Positions 44,701-56,800 of a stretch of 64,000 bases of DNA are shown one piece after another (positions within the stretch are counted from its first letter, which is position 1; each line of letters opens with the position of its first letter). Position numbers and translations under genes: made by a program. The DNA is from Nereocystis luetkeana (taxonomy: Eukaryota > Sar > Phaeophyceae > Laminariales > Laminariaceae), in NCBI GenBank assembly GCA_031213475.1, contig JARUPZ010000007.1:5203586-5267585 (forward strand), read 5' to 3'. The notes under the pieces were generated by a model. The model did no database searches. It saw only the letters and a list, made by a program, of their open reading frames with translations, and was not told the DNA's origin.

Positions 44701-47700
44701 AACACAAGAAAACCAAAACCAAAAACCAACACAAACCGAAGCAAACTAGATGCAGCCAGATAAAAAAGAACTCGAGCCAAACGAACTAAAGAGGGAAGCA
44801 GAGCCCGGAGAGAAAAAACTAGACTTGTGAACCGAACCAAACCAAATCAGACCAAAGTAAACAGAAGCGACCCGAACCAGACCAAACCAGACCAAACCAA
44901 ACCACGGCAAACCGAAAACTAAAATCAATCGTTTCACCTTGTCGAACTTGATGAACGCGTATGGCCGGGCGGCCGTGTCCACCTGCGTCCGTTTTCGTCA
45001 TCCCATCGCCGAATCCACATCGCACCCACGATCGACGGCCAACGGCGCAGGGTGACCGGGGCGCAAAAACACAAAACACACACACAAACAAAAAAAAAAA
45101 GAGATGAAGAGCTACTGTAGTAAAGTCAGGTACATCCAGCACAGCACAGCACGGCACAGCAAACGAACAAAACGAACAAAAAATTACCCATTCGAGATAA
45201 AAAAATAGGTCAAAACAACGAAAACAGCGGGAGTTTTCTCGCAGTGTTGGTGCTGTCGCGGTAGCATAATATATAATATATATATATATATATATACATA
45301 TACACAATATACATATTAAATATATATATATAAGGTACGCACGACGAGCCATGCACTGCTGCTGCTGCTGCGACGATGCTTTTCACACTGCCGCAACGGT
45401 ACTGCTAATAACACCGTTGGGACCCATCCCTTTTTTGGTAGTAACCAAGACAATTACAACTTTTGGTGTTATCAATGGTCCACCTATGAGCGGCGTGCGC
45501 GGCCACGTTTCGAAATCGTCGATTTACCGCACGCGCTGGGATGCCTATCGCGGAAAAAAAAAAAAAAAAAACGGCATCAACACGTGATCACAAGACCCAA
45601 CCCATATGCTAACACGAAAGCATATTACAACTGTGTGAACAGTATCGCAGTTTCTCCCCTCTCCACACGAACTCCCACACCGAAAGCGTCGTGCCATACG
45701 CCCGCTTGTGCCGTCACTCGGGACACCATTTTCGTACGTCCCCCCCCGATCACGCAAAGACCATAGCTGCTATCGTCAAAATTTGTATCCGTCACATTTT
45801 TCTCGTGTTAACTCTCAGGGGGGTGAACAGCACACCACACCGCCGTACTCTGCAACTGTGATTCAACGGTACTATGACGTCGGACGCCACCGGGGAGCAG
45901 GGCGGGTCATCGGGAGGGAGGGCACCGAAAAGCGACGAAACCAGGGCGTATCGCACAGGTCTATCGCGGTACTGTGTCTTTAATTGGCTGCGGTTATCGC
46001 CCGCAGAAGCCTATCCGCCGCTATGTTTCCGGTCGCGAGGACCGCTACATATTCTGGGAAGGATCCGACACACAGCGTCGTGCCCTCGCTACTACTTACG
46101 TCTATCGGCGCGAAGTCGTGCCAAAAAAGCGATTTCGGAACCGCTGCTACCTGAGGAGCTTTGCAGTTTATTCACGGCACCGATACACCAGGACCACGAC
46201 AGTATTCATGGCAGGGGTGGGTACGAGTCTACCATAGAGGGGCCCACCCGTCACAGGCTCTCTACCGCTGCCGTGCCTACTACCAATGCAGACAACAGAT
46301 GGGAAAAAACAAAACAAAACAGAAAACGAACGAACGAACAAACAAACAAAACAAAGATGTTCGCAAAAGCAAAAACGTTGTAAATGGGGGGTAGGAAAAA
46401 ACAAAAGTGACAACAACAACAATAACAACAACAACAACAACGACAGCAACGACGATGAAGATCGAACGCTCGCCTTGTTGCGCCACCCCTCCCCGTAATC
46501 ACGCCTCAGCTCGTCCACGAACTCCTGGTGGACCTCCTCCAGGTAGAGGAAGGCCAATCGCTTCGGGTACCCCTTGTCCGCAAGTGTAAGGTAGCATATA
46601 CCGTTCTCGATCATGTAGCTATGCAAATAATCGACAGGACCAACCAAGACCGAGATGCAGGGAGAGACGCAAGGGGGGCGACGGGTTAAATTGACACACG
46701 GCGCGCATTCCATGTGTGAAAGTGCGATGAGCTCAAGCTTTATGTTCACCATTCCGCCCGAGGATGAAGCAAAAACAACAGCAGCGCCTAGAGGGGACGG
46801 GGGAGCGGGGGGGAGGGACGCGGAGAGGGGGAAATAGAGGGGGGGGGGGGGGTACTCGTATCATGCACGGTCGTAATCATATGACTATAGACCCTGGCAT
46901 CACTAATATGCCGAGACGGAGGTTTTTACCTACCAGGGAGGCATTGCTCGCACCGAGCGCGAAGCGCCGTGAGGTGTTGGGCGAGTCGCACAATGGAAGG
47001 GTGAGCTGCATCCTTGCCAAGGGCCGCTTGTGAGGCGGACTTTCTTGCATATAGATGACGAATTAACTGAACTGCTTTCCGATGTGGCCACTTCCAAAGA
47101 CAGCAATGGGGTACACTATGTGATTGCCTCGCGGGGGCCTCGCCATACACGGTACACACTACGTGATACGATAATTTCCCTTGTGCGGAGTTGACGTGGG
47201 GGGGGGGGGGGGGGAGTTCCTCCACCGTGCCCGCGTTAACACTCGAGGAGTTGCAAGTACTGTATTTTTTTAAAGCTAGCCTTCGAACGAATTTATCCAT
47301 TTGATAGAAGGTCTGTATATTGACGTTATTAGAGTGTAGTACGTTCCACTCCTATTACGGGGGACCATAGTTAATAGGACCTGTGGTACACATAAAAACC
47401 TATATATTTAACCATTTCTAGTAACAATATTTGGTCCTACTAACTATGGTCCCCCGTAATAGCGTGCTAAACAAGGAGGAAGCTGTGAGCCAATCCACCG
47501 TGCCGATGAATAGCTCGGCTCTTGAAGCACATACAATATAACAGAAGTATGATACGTGCCTACGTAGGATAATGCTATGGAAATACCGCGCTGCTCTATT
47601 GCATTGCACTCAAACTGCACTACATGGAACTCGGCTGTACAGTACCACGTTACGCTGCCGTACTGCAACACTCTGCGTACAGTCCTCCTGTGCTGTAGTA

Positions 47701-50096
47701 CACTACGAGCGCTGCGCTGTTCAGAGCTACGTAGGCGGCATATCACGCGGTGCCGATGTACGCTTGCTGCAGGCGCTCGGCAAAACCAGCGGTGCGATAC
47801 TGCTGCAGCACACTCACCTTGCGAGCCCCCGGCACCTGTCAACAGTGAAATAGCGACGGCGGGATACTATGCAACTCCTGTAGTACGCTACTGTGCTGTA
47901 CTGACTTAACCGTAGCTTCATTACCGCAAAACAAGAGCGAACGGACGAACGGATGGGCACTCACTGGAAAACGTAGGGGCGCGACTCGATGCTGCACTTC
48001 GCCGCCGATCGGGAGTTGAGCCGCTTCAAGATCTGTTTCGCTTGACTCCGGCACACGTCCACCGTAGCCGCGCTGTCCGACCCGGAGTCCATGGAGGCCA
48101 CCTGTTGCATTGGTGCAGGATTGGTTTGATGCAGCAGCAGTAGTAGCACCGGCCGCGAAAAAGAGAAGAGGCACGTGTGTCAACTCCGTCATATGTAGGT
48201 ACCAGTACTATATTTTTTATTTTTATTTTTTTTTTCCATCCCATTCATTATCTTCGCACATCTTCTTCTCTCTCCTTCCAACTCGTAACTCAGATCCGGG
48301 GTCACATAGCAGGCTCTTCTCCCCCCTTCCCGCTACGGTACGTGCCTTCATTTTTATCGCGAGAAGATTTCAGCCTTTTCTTCCCTCGTCGACTCGCATC
48401 GAATTGTGCCTACCCACGCTGCAAGGCGCTCTCAACAATTGAATCCCTTTTTTTATTTTTGCAAATAAAGTCAAAGTCCGACCCTCCTAGGGCTCGAACC
48501 CAGGACTCAAACAAGTAGAATTCGAGGTTAACCACTTGAACCACCGGGGCGACCGGCACTATATACAACAGAGTCAAGACAGCGACGGCGCGTTCCTATG
48601 AAAACGTCGGTACATTTGGGGGAGTTGAGGGGGGGGGGGGGCAGTAGCACAACACGCCGCACACGCCGCTAAGTACTGTATACCAGTACACCAGAACAAC
48701 AATAACTAGGACACAGCATGGTTCGTTATACGTGCTCGACGCGGAATACCCAATGGGCAGCAACATTTCCCTGTCCACTCCTCACGAACGGCTACGTACG
48801 TACGTATATACAAACAAAAAGCACAACGCCCTCGAGGTATTCCTATGTCGTCGAACGGTTTCATCGAATAACGGTGGCTGGCACAGCTGGAACAGACAGA
48901 AACCACGCCACTCTAAGCCAGTTAAGGCAAGGCCAAAAAAAAACGACAGACAGCTACGAGCAGCATTTTGTTTTCCTCTCCTCCGTCTGTCTGCCTCCGC
49001 GCCATCTAACGCCGGCACGGCCATCTCAGTCGACGAGGTCACAAAAAAAGTGTCCTTTCGCTCGAGGGTGCGCGTTGAAAACAAATCCGACACCCGACTG
49101 CTCATGTTCGAGACCCAGACAGGGACAGGGGGGGGAGAGGGGGAGGCGTACTCATTTGGGTCTTGCCTTAGTCATTTGACCATTGACCACGCATCCCTTC
49201 GAGGCGGAGCACGGTTCCTACTCCTATTAATAGTAGAGACACCTCCAACAGTTGGGCGCTCAGTACGTTGTTTCCATATATTGCATACCCTAGTTTTTTG
49301 TTTGCTACATCTTATCCCCTTCCAGTTTCATGTATCTCCTAGCATATCGATCGTTTTTTCGCGACTATCTAGTGTACCAAACTCCTCCATGTCACATTCG
49401 TCTATTTTCTTCAACTCCTCCTCTACCATATCCCGTTCTTCCTTGTGGGGGGAGGGGGTGGAACAAAACAAATGTTGAAAAAAAACGTGTTTCGTAACGT
49501 CGTCCAGAAATCCCACCACTTGTTTGTTTTTCATTTTGACCTTTTCTGAGTAATTACACCGATTACTACACATTTGAGGGAATGTACCGTCGTTTCATAT
49601 AATGTGTGAATATCGGCGAAGGCTGCATTACTACTACCACTAGTCTAGCAGTCGAATCAGGTATACGGTAGCCCCCGCGTTGGTGTACGAGTCGTACATG
49701 CTACACTGCAGTACAACCGATCTGAAGGCACGGAAGCATCCAACGATCACTCGGCCTTGGGACTTGAAAAACCGCAGGGCAGCAAGCAGCTTGGAAATCG
49801 ACCAATCCACCCCAACCGTTCCGTGAGGAGGAGCGGACAAATCGATGGACCAATCAACAAAGCGTGCATATCGCGAAACCGTCAACATCCCGAAAAATAG
49901 TGAAAACCACTAAATAACCGCACCGTCTCACCGTAAAACCCATCGTCCAAATCACTCGAAACGTATGATACATGCAATATCGGGTGCATACATCCTGTTC
50001 AAAATTATCCGGCGGTTGGCATCGGCGTGTGCCACACAGCACACTCACCAAAAGGAGGCCGTCCATCACTCGAGCAACGAACGTAAGGACCGGCAT
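41745..50096 (-). CDS. SEC22: SEC22-type R-SNARE (ER-Golgi vesicle transport), complete
   Basis: Longin-domain SNARE that drives fusion of vesicles between ER and Golgi. Seven exons on -: 50096-50049, 48101-47965, 46618-46468, 44982-44938, 44196-44055, 43591-43515, 41822-41745 (TGA). Phases agree at the well-defined junctions, giving about 225 residues (human SEC22B 215). It starts MPVLTFVARVMDGLLL, continues with the longin part (SQAKQILKRLNS, SRPYVF-H-YMIENGICYLTLA, PKRLAFLYLEEVHQEFVDEL, TAARPYAFIKFDK), then the SNARE motif (LNDDLADIHSIMKQNIEEVL-NRGERLD, arginine of NRG as zero-layer residue; VSEISKTLSTQAEQFKW). The C-terminal anchor is YGPIGAMALAVVFILWWKFF. TAARPYAFIKFD matches plant SEC22 especially well. 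The 3' edge of exon 3 is uncertain: 46468 and 46519 are both in-phase GT donors, differing by 17 residues. All other exon edges follow from homology, phase and GT-AG ends. Confidence 0.95.
41921..42268 (-). repeat. Poly-G-headed repeat family I, two adjacent copies
   Basis: GGGGTACTCATTCGTTGCTT ... GACCATTGACCACGCATCCC occurs at 41930-41995 and again at 42121-42268. The second extends to CACCTCCAACAGTTGGGCGC. Each starts after a G-run. A further copy is at 49125-49290 and an inverted one at 62181-62306. Confidence 0.75.
42279..42577 (-). repeat. Poly-C-tailed repeat family D, two partial copies
   Basis: 42279-42513 has the G-run, GTGTACTCATGGCATGCATG and the body up to GATGACAGCTTCGAATCA. 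42519-42577 has a G-run and only the first ~45 bp (GTACTCATATCATGCATGGC). Both are 5'-truncated relative to the 540-bp copy. Confidence 0.7.
43029..43134. mobile_element. Palindromic MITE family A, copy 10
   Basis: Ends GTACGGGGGATCTAGAGTAA and TTACTATGGTCCCCCGTAA, inside SEC22 intron 6. Confidence 0.92.
46427..46446. repeat. AAC microsatellite
   Basis: Six to ten AAC units with interruptions from 46411 to 46450, in SEC22 intron 3 about 20 bp past the exon 3 edge. Confidence 0.8.
46839..47198 (-). repeat. Poly-C-tailed repeat family D, partial copy
   Basis: After the G-run at 46840-46851 comes GTACTCGTATCATGCACGGT. The body shares CACCGAGCGCGAAGCGCCGT and CTTGTGAGGCGGACTT with 33396-33917 and stops at a second G-run (47199-47213). 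It lies in SEC22 intron 2. Confidence 0.75.
47355..47459. mobile_element. Palindromic MITE family A, copy 11
   Basis: Near-perfect ends TTACGGGGGACCATAGTTAA and TAACTATGGTCCCCCGTAA with TA outside both, in SEC22 intron 2. Confidence 0.93.
48236..48554 (-). mobile_element. tRNA-derived SINE, copy 2
   Basis: Reverse complement of 32761-33097. The head has GGTGGTTCAAGTGGTTAACC and GGTTCGAGCCC; the body includes GCGAGAAGATTTCAGCC (as + strand); the end has a T-rich tail on the + strand (48215-48235). It lies in SEC22 intron 1 in the same sense as the gene. Confidence 0.85.
49125..49290 (-). repeat. Poly-G-headed repeat family I, copy
   Basis: Matches 42121-42268 from GTACTCATT to GTTGGGCGCTCA-TACGT. 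It differs by an added ATAGTA (CTCCTATTAATAGTAGAGAC at 49221 versus CTCCTATTAGAGACACC at 42207). It lies in SEC22 intron 1. Confidence 0.8.
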
Positions 50097-50350
50097 GATT
50101 CGATCCGTCCCCTGTCCCCTGCCACCTGTCGCCCGAGACGCAGACCAAAAAAGGGTATCAACTCCTGCTTGAGATAAAAACGAAGCGTCAAAATCCGGAA
50201 GGGGTTTCCACACACGCCACAAATCGAGACACGGTGGCGAGGGGGAGAGGGGTTGGGGGGGTGGAGTTAAACAAGCTGTGGAAAGGCGCAAAGGGCAGAG
50301 GGATCCCTGCCTCCCTGCAGACCAACGACAACAATAGTGATATCCGTTAT

Positions 50351-50450
50351 CCTTTGACCTTTAGTACTGCAGTCCCGTTTCGAGGACAAACTACTTCGAA
50401 TCTGAGTGGTTTGTCCCCAAAACGGGACTGCGGTTCTAAAAGGGCTAACC
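50351..50450. mobile_element. Palindromic MITE family B, copy 5
   Basis: CCTTTGACCTTTAGTACTGC, AGTCCCGTTTCGAGGACAAA and TTTGTCCCCAAAACGGGACT, ending GGTTCTAAAAGGGCTAA. Confidence 0.88.
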
Positions 50451-50494
50451 CCTTTTGAGACGTAAGAGGGAACCAACGGTTCGCACGTCGGACG

Positions 50495-50645
50495 GATAGA
50501 TCATCTACAGATATACCATCTAGATCCCAACCTGCAGATATGATATGGTGTGCAGGATCTGTATAGTACACATCCAACCCAGGAAACATGTGCCGTAGAT
50601 CATGGAATACTAAACGGCTCCCACCCGGCACCATGAGCTGGATCA
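50495..50645 (-). repeat. Dispersed repeat family C, copy 3 (inverted)
   Basis: Complement of the family at 5335-5550: CATCCAACCCAGGAAACATG and GGCTCCCACCCGGCACCATG. Confidence 0.65.
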
Positions 50646-50825
50646 TACACACCAGGAACGTATTGGTGCTGGACTGGTGGACTACTGCTGCTGTACACCG
50701 CATTGCAAGCGGTTGCTGAACAAAGCGAGAGGGATGTCCCTGAAGTTGGGGGGGCAATTGGCCGTTGCACTAGCAGCACCAACAGCGCTGCAGCACTCGT
50801 CCGTCAGCTCTCTCCTTCCCTGCCA

Positions 50826-50966
50826 CCCTTCCCTTTCCTTCCCTTCCCTTCCCTTCCCTCATCTCCCCTCCCCTCCCCTCCCCTCCCCTCCCCTCCCCTC
50901 CCCTCCCCTCCCCTCCCCTCCCCTCCCCTCCCCTCCCCTCCCCTCCCCTCCCCTCCCCTCCCCTTC
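50826..50966. repeat. CTCCC/CCTTC pentanucleotide array
   Basis: About 22 tandem CCTCC-type pentamers form a 140-bp pure pyrimidine strand. Confidence 0.95.
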
Positions 50967-53062
50967 CCCTCGGTCAAAATCACGACCATGTAGGCGATAT
51001 CCAAATAACGACTACGGGGACAACGAGGAGTCATCGCCGGGTGGTATGGATCGTGTTTCGCATTTTCCCGTCGCATCCGTCCTCTCCAGCGCACCTCTCC
51101 AGCACACCGGCCACCTCCCACACAGACCAGCGTGCATCGACAGCGGAGCCCTGCAGCAGCGTCTTTCGCGCTGAAGAAACCTCGCATAGGTTGCGTATCA
51201 CGTCAAACCCCGTCGGTGGAGCTCTCACAGTCCCAAAGACCGGCAACCGACCTTAACCCCTACTCCAACCCGAGACGCGAGGCCTGAAACCCGGGGATGG
51301 CTCCTGAATGGTCCCCGTAATCGTGATCTAAATAACCGCCTCTATACTCTATACGCAGTTGTGGCAGTCAGTTTCCCCCAGCCCTTCCCTTCCCCCCCCC
51401 CCCCCCCGTCTCTTGTCTGTATTCGGTGATGGGTACCCAGACCGCGGCTATGATGTCAAGATGGAATGTGGAGCAGCGTATGGCACACATTCTGTTTCCT
51501 GGATCTTACCTGTGGTACGGCACTTGCTACATGCTGGGTACTGGTGTGGATTACACTGTGGTATGGAACAAGAGAGCTTGTCGGCCATGGGCTGCTATGA
51601 TGATACTTCGCGCCGTGTTTGCCATGCACTCGGCCGTTTATTTGTTCCTGATCCCGGAAGGCAGAGACAGACAGACGCTCGCATCTCGTACACAAATAAT
51701 CATATAAATATGTGCCAGACCCCTGCTGCAGTCTGTATACCTGGTACCTTGTGCAGTACGCACTACCGGTGTCTCTTGCCGTGTTGCTACAGCTACACTT
51801 CAGATTGATGGCTGCTCGACCTTGCCATATGGTGGGTGGGGAGCAGTCAAAAGCTTACGAAGCTCGCGAGCTGCTCCTGTCCGGCCACTTTACGTTCTCA
51901 TACACGTACACGTCATACGTACGTACGTAGACTTTGGAGAGCTGCTTCCTCGTGAGCGCAATACAACCTGTCTGGGGTAGTTGATAACTGACTACTGTAA
52001 CTCGCACAATCGGAAGACTTGTGGCGAGATTGTCGAGCAAAGCGTTCGTGCGGCTCAAGGAATCGATAAACTGCGCTTGCCACCACTATACCAAGCAGCA
52101 GCACCTACAGTCAGCAGCAGCGCGTTATAGCAACAGCGTAGAAAGCAGCAGCGGCTGTCGTGCGGCGTGCTGTTCATTTCTTCGAATCGACGGGTGCATT
52201 TCCCTCTCGTCTGCAGACAACTGCCACCACTAAACATAGGCGCCGTTGTGCTTGCCACTTACCTTGCTTACTGAGCGGTCCGATCCACACTATAGCATAC
52301 AGTGGATGCCCCCCCCCTCTCGCTCTCGCAGCCAGCCGTCGAGTTGCGGACGTGTCCTCGCTTGCTCGCCTCAGTGTTCAGTTGTTCTGAAAACCTCTCT
52401 CCTGCTGCTGTGTCGGAGAGAACAGAGGACCGTCCCTGGCAGCAAAGCTGAACTCAGTTGCGTCTTCTTCCCGCAATATGAGCACCTAATAGCACTTCAG
52501 ACTCCAAGTAGTAGTGACCTCTGATCAGGTTTTCGTGAGCACCAACCTTCGCAACCCGGGCCAGAGTTTGTCCACGCGAGAGGGCGAGGCAAAGTCGAGA
52601 GGAGAACGTGACAACGTACCAGACTGGCCAGGGGATGCAAAATAGTACAAACACGCCACAAGCTGTTTGTGGAACTCCTCGTATTTTTCGATCTCTCACA
52701 TCTCGAACCCAAAGCTCCCCCTGCACAGGCCCGCCGTTGCACGCTCGGTACGTCAATGTGAGTAACAACAGCGCGAGTGCTATCTTGCGACTATGAAGCA
52801 GAGACTCGTTTTTGGGATGTTGCAACGTTATCCGTGCTTGGACAGCCCCGGGATCCTTTGTCTCCAGTGGTGCGGCTCAGGCTGATGCTACTTGTAAAGA
52901 CCCTCCTCGCTGGTTTCGTTATCTGGCTGTCGTCGGCTTCAGCCCAGTAGGTCGAGGACCCAGCAGTTGGGTAGCGGCTGTATGTCTTCGTGAACCCATC
53001 GATGACGCATTTGTGGTCTTGATGTTTCGTGTTGTGGAAGCCTATCCTCGTGGTGAGGTATC

Positions 53063-53063
53063 G

Positions 53064-53096
<33 letters not shown>
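53063..53096. repeat. CTG microsatellite
   Basis: About ten CTG/GCT units. A second AGC run lies at 53660-53690. Confidence 0.9.
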
Positions 53097-53097
<1 letters not shown>

Positions 53098-53817
53098 GTG
53101 CAGCGGCGCGATCATTGCTCTGACTTGTCATGATATCACAGGCGTCACAGCTGCACAGGGACCGCAGAGCTTGGGAATCAGTCAGCACGCGAGGTTTCAC
53201 CCAGCACCACCTCGTCGAGCGCGCTACTGACGATCTCATGCCAGACGCAGCGCGTACATCACACGGCAGCAACGACTCGAACACAACCTAGTGTGCTGCA
53301 GGCCTCGCTGCTCTGACCTTGCATCACGCCCTTTCCCCCTCCCCCTCCACCACCCCATTTTCCTCGTTTTGACACAACCCAGCCTCCGCGGTCGTATCCT
53401 CCAACACGACAAGCAGACGCGCGAGGCTAGACACCAGTACAGAAGACAGCACACAGCTCAGCACACCAACAACCCGGTGGTGTGTTGCGGTGCCGTTGCT
53501 GTTGCGATTGCCTTCGAGAACGGGCGACGACAGCACGCTGTGGGCAGGAGCAAACGCACGGGTAGCTCGGCGAGGCTCTCAAGTCTATTCGCAAAAGAGC
53601 GCTTTCATTTTGATTCCACTTCGTGGAAGGAGGATCCACAGGCTAAGCCGACGGCAGTCGCCAGCAGTAGCAGCAGCAGCAGCAGCAGCAGCAACGCCAA
53701 CAACAATAGATTACCTTGCCCAGGGAACAGGGAAGTGGGGGAGACGATAGCGCTCGGAGCAGGCGCTTGTTCGAGGCGGCTGAGTGGGCGAGTGGGCGGA
53801 GCGGGCGAGCGAGCAGT

Positions 53818-56800
53818 ATGGACGAGAACTTGTACGATGAGTTCGGTAACTACATCGGGCCGGACCTAGGAGACAGCAGCAGCGAGGAGGAGTCGGAGGA
53901 GGAGGAAGAGGAGGAGGAGGAGGAGGAGGATGAGGACGGCGATGGAGAGGTATAGCAGTCAGCACGTGTGCTTGTGTGTACAGTTTGTGTCCATGACTTG
54001 TGTATGTATGTGTTTGGAATGTGGACTACGGCGCAAAGCAGGTGCCTTGCTGGATCCATTGACCCTTGGAAACAACATTACAGCAGCAGACCTGTACGAG
54101 TAGTACGTACGTAAGAAGCGTCCCGTTGCAAGAATGCGTTGGAGTCTACAGAGTAGAATTTCAAAATTATGGCTGTTGTTTAAATCAAGGTTCTTTTAGT
54201 CGTTTTTTTCATGTCATACTTTAGTACCGTCGTAGGTCGCGGGCTTCCTTCGATTTCTCGTTTTCTTGTGTCTTGGGTCACACGCTAGGTCGCGATCGTT
54301 TTAGGACAACAAGAAAAATGTCCGCGGAGTCAAGTCCCCAAGTTGTTCGGGACACCGATGTCGTTCCCCTGCTGTGTTTGCGCATCAACACGTTTGTTAT
54401 TCATCCGCAGGCGTAAGGTACGTGCTGACCCAATACATGGACCAATCCCTGACCCGAAACCCTAACCCTAACCCCTAAGCGGACCTTAGCCCTTCAAGGA
54501 CTGCAGTCCCGTTTTGGGGGCAAACTACTTGTAGTTAGAGTGCTATGTCCCCGCAACTGAAACTGCAGTCCTAAGCGGACCTTGCGTGGACCTCGCACTT
54601 GGTTGGTGGGCTAGGTGAGAAGGGCTCTATTTTAGTAGAGGTCGCAACGCCTTGGCAAGACTCTCGAGTCGCGACACCTTGGTCAAACTCTCGAGTCGCA
54701 AGCAACACCTTGGCATGACTGTCGAGTCGCGACAGACTCTCAAGTAGCAACATCCTCTGTAGTACCTGGTAGGTCGCAACACCTTGGTGAGAATCGAAAG
54801 GTCGCAGCCCCTTGGAATGGTTCTGTCACGGAGGCCCATAGTAAATAGTCCCAAAATAAGCCCAGAATCACCCACTCTGGTGCATGCACATGAAGAACTA
54901 CTGCGTGAAACGAAAGCATTGTCAGTGCAAATTTTGCGGTTGATGTCGGGCTTCCCATCGATCCTACTTTTGTATTATTCAGAAAGGCATTGGGAAGCCT
55001 CTCCCCCCCCGTTTTGGGCCCGCTCAGCGAAATGTACCCGGTATATATTTTTTGTCGCCGGGCGAAATTATTTATTATCTGAATTCGGGGAGACGAAATT
55101 GATGCACTTTTTATCCAAGGGCCGATTGGGAACTTAATTCGAGTAGGTCAAGAAGAAAGATGCGGATTTTTGAGACGAATCTTGATCAGATCCAAATGCG
55201 GGAAACGAAATGGGCACGAAAAAAAGCCGTCAAGTATTTATGAGATTAAAAAAAAAACACCTGTGAGACCTATGCCAATGGGACAGCGAAGTTTCAATAA
55301 AAACTTTGAATTTCAAAGATACCCGCCAAAAAAAAATCAGAACACGCTTCCCAGGGGCCACGTAAAAAAAAAATGTTCCTAAGACCTATGCCAATGGAAA
55401 CGCGAAGTTCAAAAGTTTTTTTTCAAATACATGGCTTTAAAAAAACAGCCGAAAATCTTCTCGTACCGCCGCTGTGGGAAAAAAGAGAAAAATGTTTGAT
55501 TTTTTCTTTTTTTTCCCCCAACGGCTGCAGGCGGCGCAATTTGTGTTTTTCTGGTCGCAAATTGTCAACACGGTGATCGAAACCAGCTCGTGCGACGATC
55601 GACGCTCGATCTCGACATAGACTCAGCCCACGGCCAACCCGCTCGGTATCTGGCAAGCCCAACGAGTATAGATGACGGCCTCGAAGATATCAGGTGGGTC
55701 CATGGTCTAGGGCGCGAGAGCTTGCCGGCGGCGTCCTACGGTATCCTCCCAAACCTGAAAAAAAGTCTATTTTTTGCCATTCGAGACGGATGGAGAAGTT
55801 TTGTCTTCTGTTTTGTGTAAACCAGCGGCCAAATGTTTTTTTTATCACACGCCTGGTCAGCTCCCGCCACATGACACCGGCCATGGTATGAAGACGGTGA
55901 CCCTAGGGTGGGTCGGAGCCCCTAACGAGCGCACTCCGTTCAGAATTCATGACGCAATCGTTGGTTTTGTTGATCGATGTCTGTCGAGGACTCGGAATCT
56001 CGCCGCTTCGAACCAAAGATCGGCCTGAGTTCTTCTCAAGCCGATGTTGGGCCAACATCGGCCCCAGATTTGCTTTTTTGGGGCTTTTCCAAAAGTTAGG
56101 AACTTTTTTTTTTGTTAGGTGGCCCATGGGAAGCGTGTTCTGATTTTTTTTGGCGGGTATCTTTGGAATTCAAACTTTTTATTGCAACTTCGCAGTACCA
56201 TTGGCATAGGTCTAACTTTTGGAAAAGCCCGAAAAAAGCAAATCTGAGAAAAAATCAGGCCGATCTTTGGTTCGAAGCGGCGAGATTCCGAGTCCTCGAC
56301 AGACATCGATCAACAAAACCAACGATTGCGTCATGAATTGTGAACCGAGTGCGCTCGTTAGGGGCTCCGACCCACCCTAGGGTCACCGTCTTCACACCAT
56401 GGCCGGTGTCATGTGGCGGGAGCTGACCAGGCGCATGATAAAAAAAACATTTGGCCGCTGGTTTGCACAAAATAGAAGACAATACTGCTCCATCCGTCTC
56501 GAATGGCAAAACTAGTCTTTTTTTCAGGTTTGGGAGGATATCGTTGGACGCCGCCGGCAAGCTCTCGCGCCCTAGACCATGGATCCACCTGATATCTTCG
56601 AGGCCGTCATCTATATTCGTTGGCCTTGCCAGATACCGAGCGGGTTGGCCGTGGGCTGAGTCTATGTCGAGATCGAGCGTCGGTCGTCGCACGAGCTGGT
56701 TTCTATCACCGTGTTGATAATTTGCAACCAGAAAAACACAAATTGCGCCGCCTGCAGCCGTTGGGGGAAAAAAAAGAAAAAATCAAACATTTTTCTCTTT

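Larger units (their letters stand above)
50097..53817. other. Intergenic region between divergent SEC22 and EFTUD2
   Basis: Should contain both promoters; no specific element is called. It holds a family B MITE, an inverted family C repeat, a CTCCC array, CTG/AGC microsatellites and TACCTGGTA at 51738. Open stretches on both strands (for example 52454-52825 on -, starting MQHPKNESLLHSRKIALALL, signal-peptide-like) have no recognised family and are not called as genes. Confidence 0.45.

Noticed and set aside
45874-46383. 169-residue open frame on +
   Set aside because: It overlaps two other open frames in SEC22 intron 3, ends in a Lys/Asn/Gln simple repeat, and has no domain.
48732-49478. 248-residue open frame on + in SEC22 intron 1
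   Set aside because: It runs through a repeat-family copy and poly-G tract, has no domain, and is antisense to the gene's intron.
50677-51174. 165-residue open frame on +
   Set aside because: Much of it is the CTCCC array read as SPPLP repeats; not a gene.
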